A model generated the notes under the pieces. It was not told the DNA's origin. It was given only the letters and a program-made list of their open reading frames with translations, and did not search any database. Positions 1 to 6,501 of a DNA stretch of 10,283 nucleotides are shown here, piece after piece. Origin of the DNA: Bacteroidetes bacterium HGW-Bacteroidetes-12 (GTDB taxonomy: Bacteria > Bacteroidota > Bacteroidia > Flavobacteriales_E > Vicingaceae); the NCBI GenBank assembly GCA_002841035.1, contig PHDR01000065.1, positions 1 through 10,283 of the forward strand, given 5' to 3'. Made by a program: the position numbers and the translations under genes. Positions within the stretch are counted from its first letter, which is position 1. Each line of letters opens with the position of its first letter.

Positions 1-1
1 G

Positions 2-1582
2 GTTATTGGCTTAGGATTGATTGGACAGTTAACCATTCAATTGTTAACCGCTTCAGGGGTAAAAGCCATCGGTTTAGATATTGACGATACACAAGTAAAA
101 TTAGCTTTAAAAACAGGGGTAAAACACGCTTATAACAGCTCAAAAGAAGGCATTGAAAATATCATTGAAAATGAAACCAATGGTTTTGGTGCCGATGCCG
201 TTATTATAACTGCTGGAACATCTTCTTTAGAACCGATTAATTTTGCTGGAGCAATTGCCCGTAAAAAGGCAAAAGTGGTTATTGTTGGTGCTGTTCCAAC
301 GGGTTTCGACCGAAAAAATTTTTACATCAAAGAATTGGATTTACGGATGTCTTCTTCCTACGGTCCTGGTCGCTACGATGACGATTACGAACAAAAAGGA
401 ATTGACTACCCGATTGGTTATGTGCGTTGGACAGAAAACAGAAACATGCAAGCTTTTATTGAGTTGGTTGAAGCTGGAAAAATAAATTTAGAAGGGTTAA
501 TTTCTCATCAATTTACCTTTGAAAATGCCAAAGATGCCTATCAATTAATTGTGGATAGAACGGAACATTTTTGCGGAATTGTGTTGGAATACGACACTAC
601 AAAAGAATTAAAAAGAAACATACAACTCCATGCTAAAAAGTACAATTCTTCAGAAATAAATATTGGCTTTATTGGTGCCGGTTCGTTTGCACAAAACTTT
701 TTATTACCCAATTTATCGGGACAAAAACTAGTAAATGTGGCTACTGCAAGAGCGACCACAGCAAAAAATATTGCCAACAAATTTGGTTTCGATAATTGTA
801 CAGGTGATGCGGATGAAATTATTAAAAACGAATCAATAAATACCGTTTTTATTGCTACTCCGCATAATTTGCATGCTCCTTATGTAATAAAAGCTTTACA
901 AGAAAATAAAAACGTATTTGTAGAAAAACCTTTATGTTTAACCAAAGACGAACTAGAAGAAATACGAGAAGTGGAAAGTAAAAGTGATGGTCAAATCATG
1001 GTGGGTTTTAACAGAAGATTTGCTCCTCAGGTCATAGCACTTAAAAAAGAATTAAACAACCTTTTGCCCAAAGCCATTAATTACAGAATAAATGCTGGCA
1101 AATTACCTGCAAACCATTGGACACAAGATTCCGAAATTGGTGGAGGAAGAATTGTTGGTGAGGCGTGTCATTTTATTGATTTATGTTCGTTTATTGCAGG
1201 TTCTCCGATTTCTAAAGTAGAAGCAAATGCATTGAAAGATGCGAACAATCTTATAGATACAGTAAGCATTAGCTTAGGGTTTGAAAACGGAAGTGTAGCA
1301 AGTATTTCTTATTTTTCTAACGGAAGTAAACAATTGAATAAAGAATATCTGGAAGTTTTTTGTGGTGAGCAAACCATTGTTATTGATGATTTTAAAACGA
1401 TGGATATTTTTGGTAAAGGGAAGAAAAGTTCTAAAAACTCATCACAAGACAAAGGACATGCAACGGAGGTCAATTTATTTTTAGAAGCGTTAAAAACAGG
1501 GAAATCGTTACCAATTTCTTTCGAAGAATGTTACCAATCTACCAAAGCAACTTTTGATGTGTTGGATAAAATTAAAGGGTAA
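2..1582 (+). CDS. Bi-domain oxidoreductase (MDR/zinc-type dehydrogenase fused to Gfo/Idh/MocA dehydrogenase), 5'-truncated
   Basis: The reading frame is open from base 2, where the visible protein begins VIGLGLIGQ, a nucleotide-binding glycine motif, so the start lies left of the window. I see 526 residues; family members of this fusion are roughly 700 long, so the missing part is probably the GroES-like catalytic domain. Visible residues 1-195 are the Rossmann half of a medium-chain dehydrogenase. From about residue 219 a second Rossmann fold starts with GFIGAGSFAQ (222-231), followed by the EKP motif (308-310) typical of Gfo/Idh/MocA enzymes and a GGGR...GEACHFIDL segment (380-395) whose histidine fits the catalytic region. 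Such fusions are common in Bacteroidota exopolysaccharide loci, where they probably oxidise or reduce a sugar or nucleotide sugar in the cytoplasm; the substrate is unknown. It ends in tandem stops TAATAA. No strong terminator follows before the Fic promoter. Family assignment is firm; substrate is not. Confidence 0.9.
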   Translation, partial: VIGLGLIGQLTIQLLTASGVKAIGLDIDDTQVKLALKTGVKHAYNSSKEGIENIIENETNGFGADAVIITAGTSSLEPINFAGAIARKKAKVVIVGAVPTGFDRKNFYIKELDLRMSSSYGPGRYDDDYEQKGIDYPIGYVRWTENRNMQAFIELVEAGKINLEGLISHQFTFENAKDAYQLIVDRTEHFCGIVLEYDTTKELKRNIQLHAKKYNSSEINIGFIGAGSFAQNFLLPNLSGQKLVNVATARATTAKNIANKFGFDNCTGDADEIIKNESINTVFIATPHNLHAPYVIKALQENKNVFVEKPLCLTKDELEEIREVESKSDGQIMVGFNRRFAPQVIALKKELNNLLPKAINYRINAGKLPANHWTQDSEIGGGRIVGEACHFIDLCSFIAGSPISKVEANALKDANNLIDTVSISLGFENGSVASISYFSNGSKQLNKEYLEVFCGEQTIVIDDFKTMDIFGKGKKSSKNSSQDKGHATEVNLFLEALKTGKSLPISFEECYQSTKATFDVLDKIKG

Positions 1583-1776
1583 TAAACTGAAAATCATCAA
1601 GAATCATTTCATTACAATAATTACTCTATAATTGAATAATTTTTAAAATGCCTTAAGCTTTATACTGGACAATATTTTTTCAACGCTCCCTTTAGTTTAT
1701 TAATGGTTATTTACCTAATTCGTTGATTATTTTTTAAAGAGTAACACAACTTTTAATATCATTATCAAATCACAGC

Positions 1777-1846
1777 GTATCACAAAGTATCATTTTTATT
1801 TTTTAGAACGAATATTTATCGTATCTTTGCGTATCACTAAGTATCA
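1777..1846 (+). repeat. Phased GTATCA box array at the fic promoter
   Basis: GTATCA occurs at 1777, 1787, 1831 and 1841, and GTATCT at 1821. Within each cluster the boxes start exactly 10 bases apart, about one helical turn. The two clusters contain an 18-base direct repeat differing at one position (1775-1792 and 1829-1846, GCGTATCAC[A/T]AAGTATCA). One cluster lies upstream of the predicted -7 element and the other overlaps it and runs downstream toward the start codon. Direct, same-face boxes around a promoter suggest an operator for a DNA-binding protein; the winged-helix segment of the Fic protein itself is a candidate (inference). Confidence 0.75.
1822..1829 (+). promoter_or_regulatory. 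Predicted Bacteroidetes-type promoter of the fic gene
   Basis: TATCTTTG matches the Bacteroidetes -7 consensus TAnnTTTG exactly and sits 29 bases before the Fic ATG, leaving room for a short leader. The -33 element is weak: only a T-rich stretch near 1796-1805 is present where TTG would be expected, which would fit a promoter controlled by a bound protein. The surrounding GTATCA boxes overlap it. The rest of the 276-base gap from 1583 holds no gene or other clear signal. Confidence 0.55.
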
Positions 1847-1858
1847 AAAACGTAAAAA

Positions 1859-3358
1859 ATGGACAACAAAATTCATACATTTTTATTACCTCTTGATTTT
1901 AAATTAATGAATGAACTCAGTAGTGTAGATAAATTTGGAGGATCATGGGGCTTAATAGAGAAACGAGAGGGTAGGCAAACACTTAAACAATTAAAATCAA
2001 TAGCCACGGTTGCAAGCGTAGGTGCTTCTACTCGTATTGAAGGTTCAAAAATGACCAACGATGAAGTTAAAGCGTTAATATTTGATAATGAAGCTAAATC
2101 CGAAATGCTTGATAAAATTAAAATTGAGAAATTAGTAGAGCGTGACCAACAAGAAGTTTTAGGATATTTTAGCACATTAGATATAATTTCAGAATCATAC
2201 AGAGATATTGAAATTACTGAAAGTAGTTTGATGAATCTGCATCACATCTTAATGAAGTATAGCGAAAAAGACCAGTGGCATAAAGGAAAATATAAACAAC
2301 TTTCCAACTCAGTAGAAGCCACAAATCCCGATGGTACAAAAACAATTGTTTTTGAAACAACCGCACCTGGGTTTGCTACCGAAGATGCAATGCGTGCATT
2401 AATTGATTGGTATAATGCTGATAATACAACACCACAAATAATTAAATCGGCAGTATTTGTTTATGATTTTTTAAGTATTCACCCATTTCAGGATGGCAAC
2501 GGTCGTTTGAGCCGACTTCTTGCTAATTTGTTACTATTAAAACACGGTTATTCTTGGATTCAATATGTTAGTTTTGAGCATGAGATAGAAAGCCGTAAAG
2601 TCGATTATTATAAAGTCCTTATAGATTGCCAACAACAACGTCCAGGTGAAAATGTATATTCTTGGATTATTTTCTTTTTAGATTGCTTAGGTAATATCCA
2701 AAATAAATTAATGAAAAAATTGGACGTACAAAAAAGCGAGAATCAAATGTCGCCAAGAGAAAAAATGATTTTTTCGTTTATTGATAACCATCCGGGATGT
2801 AAATCAGGAGAAATTGCAGAAAAATTGAATTTACCTTTATCAACTGTAAAAAGAATACTTTCGGATATGGTAGAAGGCAAATTTTTGATGAAATACGGAG
2901 CAGGAATTGGCACTAACTACACAACAGAAAAATTGACCGAAATAAAAAGCAACATAGTTGTAACGCTTACAGATAAAGAACCGAAAAAAGAATTTATTTT
3001 AAAAAACAAACATTCGTTCTTAGAAATAAAAAAAATAATTCTTACCCCAAAATTCAAATGGACAAAGCCTGATGATTGGAGTAGTATGTTAATAAACAAA
3101 CCTTTGATGATTAATATTACTTGTTACAACACTAAAGGTCTTAAGAGATTACAACCGTATTCAATTTCAACATTCAATAATCCTTACTATTTCGAACCAT
3201 CATTTACATTGAGTAGTCCAATACATATTCCAGTAAGTTTATGGGAGGGGAATCCAAATGATAATGAATTTCCCATTAAAGTCATTTTAGAGCTTTCGGG
3301 AGAGATACCTCCTTTTGATTTTGATGTTTTGTTAGTTTATGATGCGGCATTAGAATAA
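1859..3358 (+). CDS. Fic family protein with winged-helix segment and unassigned C-terminal region
   Basis: The 499-residue protein carries the complete Fic motif HPFQDGNGRLSR (208-219), with the catalytic His208 and the Asp/Gly/Asn/Arg phosphate-binding loop. This is the signature of enzymes that usually transfer AMP from ATP onto protein hydroxyl groups, some also removing it. Upstream, S57xxxE61G62 fits the (S/T)xxxE(G/N) inhibitory-helix motif with the inhibitory glutamate intact, placed before the Fic core as in class II, so activity is probably self-restrained. Residues about 298-356 read as a winged helix (SGEIAEKLNLPLSTVKRIL). Residues about 361-499 match nothing I recognise; they look beta-strand-rich and have no membrane segment. 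The ATG at 1859 follows an A-rich leader and is well placed behind the promoter. The gene has its own promoter and a hairpin behind it and no visible antitoxin partner. It interrupts polysaccharide genes, so it is probably inserted cargo. The target protein is unknown. Confidence 0.93.
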   Translation: MDNKIHTFLLPLDFKLMNELSSVDKFGGSWGLIEKREGRQTLKQLKSIATVASVGASTRIEGSKMTNDEVKALIFDNEAKSEMLDKIKIEKLVERDQQEVLGYFSTLDIISESYRDIEITESSLMNLHHILMKYSEKDQWHKGKYKQLSNSVEATNPDGTKTIVFETTAPGFATEDAMRALIDWYNADNTTPQIIKSAVFVYDFLSIHPFQDGNGRLSRLLANLLLLKHGYSWIQYVSFEHEIESRKVDYYKVLIDCQQQRPGENVYSWIIFFLDCLGNIQNKLMKKLDVQKSENQMSPREKMIFSFIDNHPGCKSGEIAEKLNLPLSTVKRILSDMVEGKFLMKYGAGIGTNYTTEKLTEIKSNIVVTLTDKEPKKEFILKNKHSFLEIKKIILTPKFKWTKPDDWSSMLINKPLMINITCYNTKGLKRLQPYSISTFNNPYYFEPSFTLSSPIHIPVSLWEGNPNDNEFPIKVILELSGEIPPFDFDVLLVYDAALE

Positions 3359-3366
3359 ATTCATAC

Positions 3367-3391
3367 AAATTAGGAATACAATTCCTAATTT
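3367..3391 (+). terminator. Perfect hairpin after the fic gene
   Basis: AAATTAGGAAT and ATTCCTAATTT form a perfect 11-bp stem with a 3-base loop (ACA), starting 8 bases after the Fic stop codon. The 3' arm ends in TTT and continues TTATC, so the U-tract is short. The stem is AT-rich but perfectly paired. It is probably a transcription terminator, possibly acting in both directions because of its symmetry, separating the Fic gene from the next polysaccharide gene. Confidence 0.65.
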
Positions 3392-3461
3392 TATCAGTAA
3401 GATTGAATGTAACTTTACAACTTTAAAACCCATCTAAGGGTAGTAAAAAAGAATAGAATAA

Positions 3462-4643
3462 GTGAAAATTAACCAAGCACTCAAACAACTTCAAACCTAC
3501 ATCGAATTCGAAAATTTTAAAGGATACGACCCTTACGACACGTTAAACGCTGCAATACCATTTCATTGGTTAGGAAAGTGGGGACCTGTGTTGGCAATTC
3601 AATTTCAAAAAAGAAATCCGTTTAATATCCGAAAGTTATTGGGGATAAAAAAGGACTATAATCCGAAAGCTATTGGGCTGTTGCTTCATGCATATTCGTT
3701 ACATTATCAACAAGAAAAACAAGAAGAAACGCTCCAAAAAATGGAATTTTTCTTCAGCTGGTTGTTGGAAAACAGAACCAAAGGTTATGATGAATATTGC
3801 TGGGGATATAATTTCGATTGGGCAAGTCCAGTAAAGTTCTTAGAAAAATACTCGCCAACCATTGTAGTAAGTGGTTTTGTTGCCAAAGGGATTTTTGAAT
3901 ATTATCAAGCAACACAACATCCAAAAGCTGTTGAGGTTTTAAAAAGTATAGCCGATTTTACTCAAAACCAATTGGCTTGGACTAAAAACGAACAAGGTTT
4001 TTGTGTGAGTTACAGCACTCAAGCAATAGATTGTTGTTACAATGCGAACATGTTGGGAGCCGAATTATTTGCCCGATTGTTTTATATTACTAAAGAAGAG
4101 AAATATAAAGCGTTAGCTCAAAAAATGACAGATTTTACCATTGCACATCAACAAAAAGATGGGCATTGGAATTATAGTATTGATACGAAAACGGGAAAGG
4201 AACGAACTCAAATCGATTTTCATCAAGGATATGTGTTAGATTCCATTCATTATGTAATTAGGTTCTGTGGCGAAAATGAAATCTATAAAAAAGCTCTACA
4301 ATTAGGAGCTGAATACTATTTCAACAAACAATTTAAACCAAACGGACAATCTATTTTTAGAGTTCCAACCGAATACCCAATAGAAATTCATAACCAATCG
4401 CAAGGTATTATCACTTTTACAAGATTATCGTATTTATCAGATAAATATGCCAATTTTGCTGAAACTATTGCCAACTGGACAATACAAAATATGCAAAACA
4501 AAAAAGGTTATTTTTATTATAAAAAATACCCGTTATATACCATTAAAACGCCATTTATGCGGTGGAGCCAAGCTTGGATGTTGTTGGCGTTAACCGAATT
4601 GTCACTACCTAGTATATTAATACATTCTAAATCAAAAATATAA
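3462..4643 (+). CDS. Alpha/alpha-toroid protein of a polysaccharide locus (six-hairpin glycosidase-like fold), function unknown
   Basis: The 393-residue protein is made of repeated helical hairpins with aromatic motifs at the turns: WGYNFDW (114-120), YNANMLGAELFARL (193-206), DGHWNYS (233-239), TQIDFHQGYVLDSI (249-262) and FMRWSQAWMLLAL (365-377). This pattern suggests an alpha/alpha barrel as found in six-hairpin glycosidases, lyases and terpenoid cyclases. Relatives in Bacteroidota capsule loci are, as I recall, sometimes labelled 'delta-aminolevulinic acid dehydratase', which the sequence does not support. There is no signal peptide, so it probably acts in the cytoplasm on a glycan or lipid-linked precursor (inference). 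The start is GTG: an in-frame TAA lies immediately before it at 3459-3461 and the next in-frame ATG is far inside the fold. Upstream is the Fic hairpin, so it either has its own weak promoter in 3392-3461 or depends on read-through. Confidence 0.75.
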   Translation: MKINQALKQLQTYIEFENFKGYDPYDTLNAAIPFHWLGKWGPVLAIQFQKRNPFNIRKLLGIKKDYNPKAIGLLLHAYSLHYQQEKQEETLQKMEFFFSWLLENRTKGYDEYCWGYNFDWASPVKFLEKYSPTIVVSGFVAKGIFEYYQATQHPKAVEVLKSIADFTQNQLAWTKNEQGFCVSYSTQAIDCCYNANMLGAELFARLFYITKEEKYKALAQKMTDFTIAHQQKDGHWNYSIDTKTGKERTQIDFHQGYVLDSIHYVIRFCGENEIYKKALQLGAEYYFNKQFKPNGQSIFRVPTEYPIEIHNQSQGIITFTRLSYLSDKYANFAETIANWTIQNMQNKKGYFYYKKYPLYTIKTPFMRWSQAWMLLALTELSLPSILIHSKSKI

Positions 4644-4659
4644 AAAACACAAAATAAAA

Positions 4660-4800
4660 AACCACAAAAACACATAGATATCTTGACTACTTTAAATGTA
4701 AAAGTATTACATAGGCAAGAATTTTAAACATAGAATTATCTATGTAAAGCAAAGATTCTATGTTTATTTTTGTTTCTAAAACTTATGTAACTATGTGGTT
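4660..4800 (+). repeat. Structured intergenic element with three ACATAG and three CTATGT boxes
   Basis: ACATAG occurs at 4672, 4709 and 4728, and its complement CTATGT at 4740, 4758 and 4791. The longest stem is a perfect 12-bp pairing of 4725-4736 with 4755-4766; a competing 7-bp hairpin pairs 4728-4734 with 4739-4745, and another pairs ATGTAA 4696-4701 with TTACAT 4707-4712. The outer ends carry AACCACA (4660-4666) and TGTGGTT (4794-4800). The layout resembles short dispersed repeats between genes of Flavobacteria. It could fold as RNA, end transcription from the previous gene, or be a relic of a small mobile repeat. A chance-level promoter match, TATTTTTG at 4765-4772, lies inside it and could serve the deacetylase operon. 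The rest of the 4644-4846 gap is featureless apart from a 15-codon frame at 4807. Confidence 0.6.
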
Positions 4801-4846
4801 AAAAAAATGCTGCTGAGCATTAACAACGAATTAAACAAGGCTAAAA

Positions 4847-5608
4847 ATGGCTAAAGATTTTACATTACAGAAATACGAGCAATTATTAAAAGCTGCTTTA
4901 GCGAATAATTATCAATTGGTGTCTTATCAGGATTATTTAATCCATGATTATCCAAAAGCCATGATATTGAGGCATGATGTGGATAAAAAACCACAAAACT
5001 CACTCAAAACAGCTCAATTGCAACATCAATTAGGTGTAAAAGGAACGTATTATTTTAGAGCTGTTCCTGAAAGTTTTGATGTTGAAATTATTTCACAAAT
5101 TGCCAATTTAGGGCATGAAATAGGTTACCACTACGAAGATTTATCCATTTGCAAAGGCAATGAGCTAAAAGCCATCCAGCATTTTGAAAAATGGCTAACT
5201 AAATTGCGTAAATTTTATCCTGTAAAAACGATTTGTATGCACGGAAGTCCTACTTCAAAATGGGACAATAGAAAATTGTGGGACAACTACAATTATCAAG
5301 ATTTTGGAATTGAAGCAGAACCTTATTTTGATGTAGATTTTAACAAGGTGTTTTACATTACCGATACGGGCAGAAAATGGGATGGGCATAAAGTGAGTGT
5401 CAGAGATAAAGTAACGTCTAATTTTAACTTATCCTTCCATTCAACCAATGAATTAATTACTGCATTTGAAAACAAAAAAATGCCCAATCAAATCTTACAA
5501 AACATACATCCACAACGCTGGACGGACAACCGTGCAGCTTGGACGCAAGAATTAGTTGCTCAAAACATAAAAAACACTATAAAAAAAGCCATTTTTGTAA
5601 AAAAATGA
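4847..5608 (+). CDS. Polysaccharide deacetylase family protein (NodB-like)
   Basis: The 253-residue protein has the layout of a carbohydrate esterase family 4 (NodB) deacetylase: RHDVD (42-46) for the catalytic base and metal aspartate, GHEIGYHYED (89-98) for the metal histidine region, MHGSP (131-135), and a C-terminal IHPQRW (220-225) resembling the late family motif with the catalytic histidine. Such enzymes remove N- or O-acetyl groups from amino sugars using a divalent metal. The usual HxxxH ligand pair seems reduced: after His95 the residue four places on is Leu99, so one ligand may be missing or supplied elsewhere. There is no signal peptide, so it probably acts in the cytoplasm on a precursor. 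The ATG follows an A-rich stretch. Its TGA overlaps the start of the next gene (ATGA), implying translational coupling with the formyltransferase. Fold assignment is good; activity is inferred. Confidence 0.85.
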   Translation: MAKDFTLQKYEQLLKAALANNYQLVSYQDYLIHDYPKAMILRHDVDKKPQNSLKTAQLQHQLGVKGTYYFRAVPESFDVEIISQIANLGHEIGYHYEDLSICKGNELKAIQHFEKWLTKLRKFYPVKTICMHGSPTSKWDNRKLWDNYNYQDFGIEAEPYFDVDFNKVFYITDTGRKWDGHKVSVRDKVTSNFNLSFHSTNELITAFENKKMPNQILQNIHPQRWTDNRAAWTQELVAQNIKNTIKKAIFVKK

Positions 5609-6438
5609 AGCCTATCCAAGTTTTTATCATATCGCAAGAAGAACCGTTTTACCTTCCAAAAGTAATACGATATTTAGTGGAACATCTACCTCAACAGATT
5701 GAAATTGTTGGAGCAACCCGATTAAATCCGCATCGAAAAAACAAAACAATGAAAGATTGGCTGCTTGAACGAACCGCCATTTACACGTATTGGGAATTGT
5801 TTATTACCACTTGTTTTTTTATGTATGCAAAAATTCTAACAAAATTTACGGGGCTTTTTGGAGTAACTAATTTTTTTTCTGTAAAAGCAGTTTATAATGA
5901 GTTTTCTATAAAAGTAGTGCAAACAGAAGACATTAATTCTACTGCTTATTTAGAACAGTTACGTGCATTAAACATTGATGTGATTTTATCCATTTCGCCA
6001 CCGCAATTGTTTGGAAAAGAGTTGTTAAACCTACCCAAAATAGCTTGTTTAAATGCCCACGGAACGCTTTTGCCAAAGCACAGAGGTGTTTTTGGCAGTT
6101 GGTGGATGTTGTTTGAAAACGATAGTGAAATAGGCACAACCATACACACAATGGAAGAAAAATTAGATGCAGGAGAAATTGTTTGGCAAAAAGCCATTTC
6201 CACACCAAAAAACGCCACACAATACAGCATTGCATATCATACAAAAAAAATTATGGCCGAAGGGTTAGTGGAAACGCTTACTCAAGTTGCTAATGGAAAA
6301 ATAATTCCGATAAAACCCATTTACAAAACAAGCTATCATAAAGCACCAACAAAAGCACAAGGCATTGCTTTTCATCAGCAAGGAAAGCGAGTGGTTACTT
6401 GGGCAAATGCAAAACTTACATTAGCAAAAAGGTTTTAG
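5605..6438 (+). CDS. Formyltransferase family protein, probable sugar N-formyltransferase
   Basis: The 277-residue protein carries the formyltransferase core: LNAHGTLLPKHRG with Asn150 and His152, and KLDAGEIVW with Asp188, the Asn-His-Asp triad that transfers a formyl group from 10-formyltetrahydrofolate. The same fold serves methionyl-tRNA formyltransferase, but that enzyme is normally longer with a C-terminal tRNA-binding domain and is a housekeeping gene. The short length and location suggest a sugar amine acceptor of the kind handled by surface-glycan N-formyltransferases. Residues about 58-78 are unusually aromatic and hydrophobic and could touch the membrane. I chose the ATG at 5605, which overlaps the deacetylase stop (ATGA). 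An upstream alternative start at 5539 would add 22 basic residues that only re-read the deacetylase 3' end. Order and overlap suggest it formylates an amine freed by the deacetylase (inference). Confidence 0.85.
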   Translation: MKPIQVFIISQEEPFYLPKVIRYLVEHLPQQIEIVGATRLNPHRKNKTMKDWLLERTAIYTYWELFITTCFFMYAKILTKFTGLFGVTNFFSVKAVYNEFSIKVVQTEDINSTAYLEQLRALNIDVILSISPPQLFGKELLNLPKIACLNAHGTLLPKHRGVFGSWWMLFENDSEIGTTIHTMEEKLDAGEIVWQKAISTPKNATQYSIAYHTKKIMAEGLVETLTQVANGKIIPIKPIYKTSYHKAPTKAQGIAFHQQGKRVVTWANAKLTLAKRF

Positions 6439-6501
6439 GAAGTAGTTAATTTTACCTTTCTTTTACTTAACTGTACTATTTTTTGTACTATTGTCTTGAA
6501 A

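Noticed and set aside
17..19. TTG at 17 as the true start of the oxidoreductase
   Set aside because: The glycine-rich VIGLGLIG motif begins upstream of it in the same open frame, so the gene is truncated by the window edge.
1777..1846. GTATCA boxes as a small CRISPR array or replication iterons
   Set aside because: The units are 6 bases with 4-base gaps, there are no unique spacers of constant length, and no cas or replication initiator gene is near. Overlap with a promoter fits an operator better.
1859..3358. Classical Fic/antitoxin pair
   Set aside because: No small antitoxin gene lies on either side; the inhibitory motif SxxxEG is inside the Fic protein itself.
5539..5604. Longer formyltransferase starting at 5539
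   Set aside because: The extra 22 residues are a basic, family-atypical re-reading of the deacetylase 3' end; the ATG at 5605 in an ATGA overlap gives a normal formyltransferase N-terminus.
5605..6438. Housekeeping methionyl-tRNA formyltransferase
   Set aside because: The protein is shorter than the usual enzyme, lacks an evident C-terminal tRNA-binding domain, and sits in a glycan operon overlapping a deacetylase.
6472..6492. 9-base direct repeat TGTACTATT (twice, 12 bases apart)
   Set aside because: It is too short and AT-rich, with only two copies and no clear relation to a promoter; probably chance or slippage.
6496..6501. TTG start for the DUF354 gene
   Set aside because: An ATG two codons later is preferred and loses nothing of the conserved fold.
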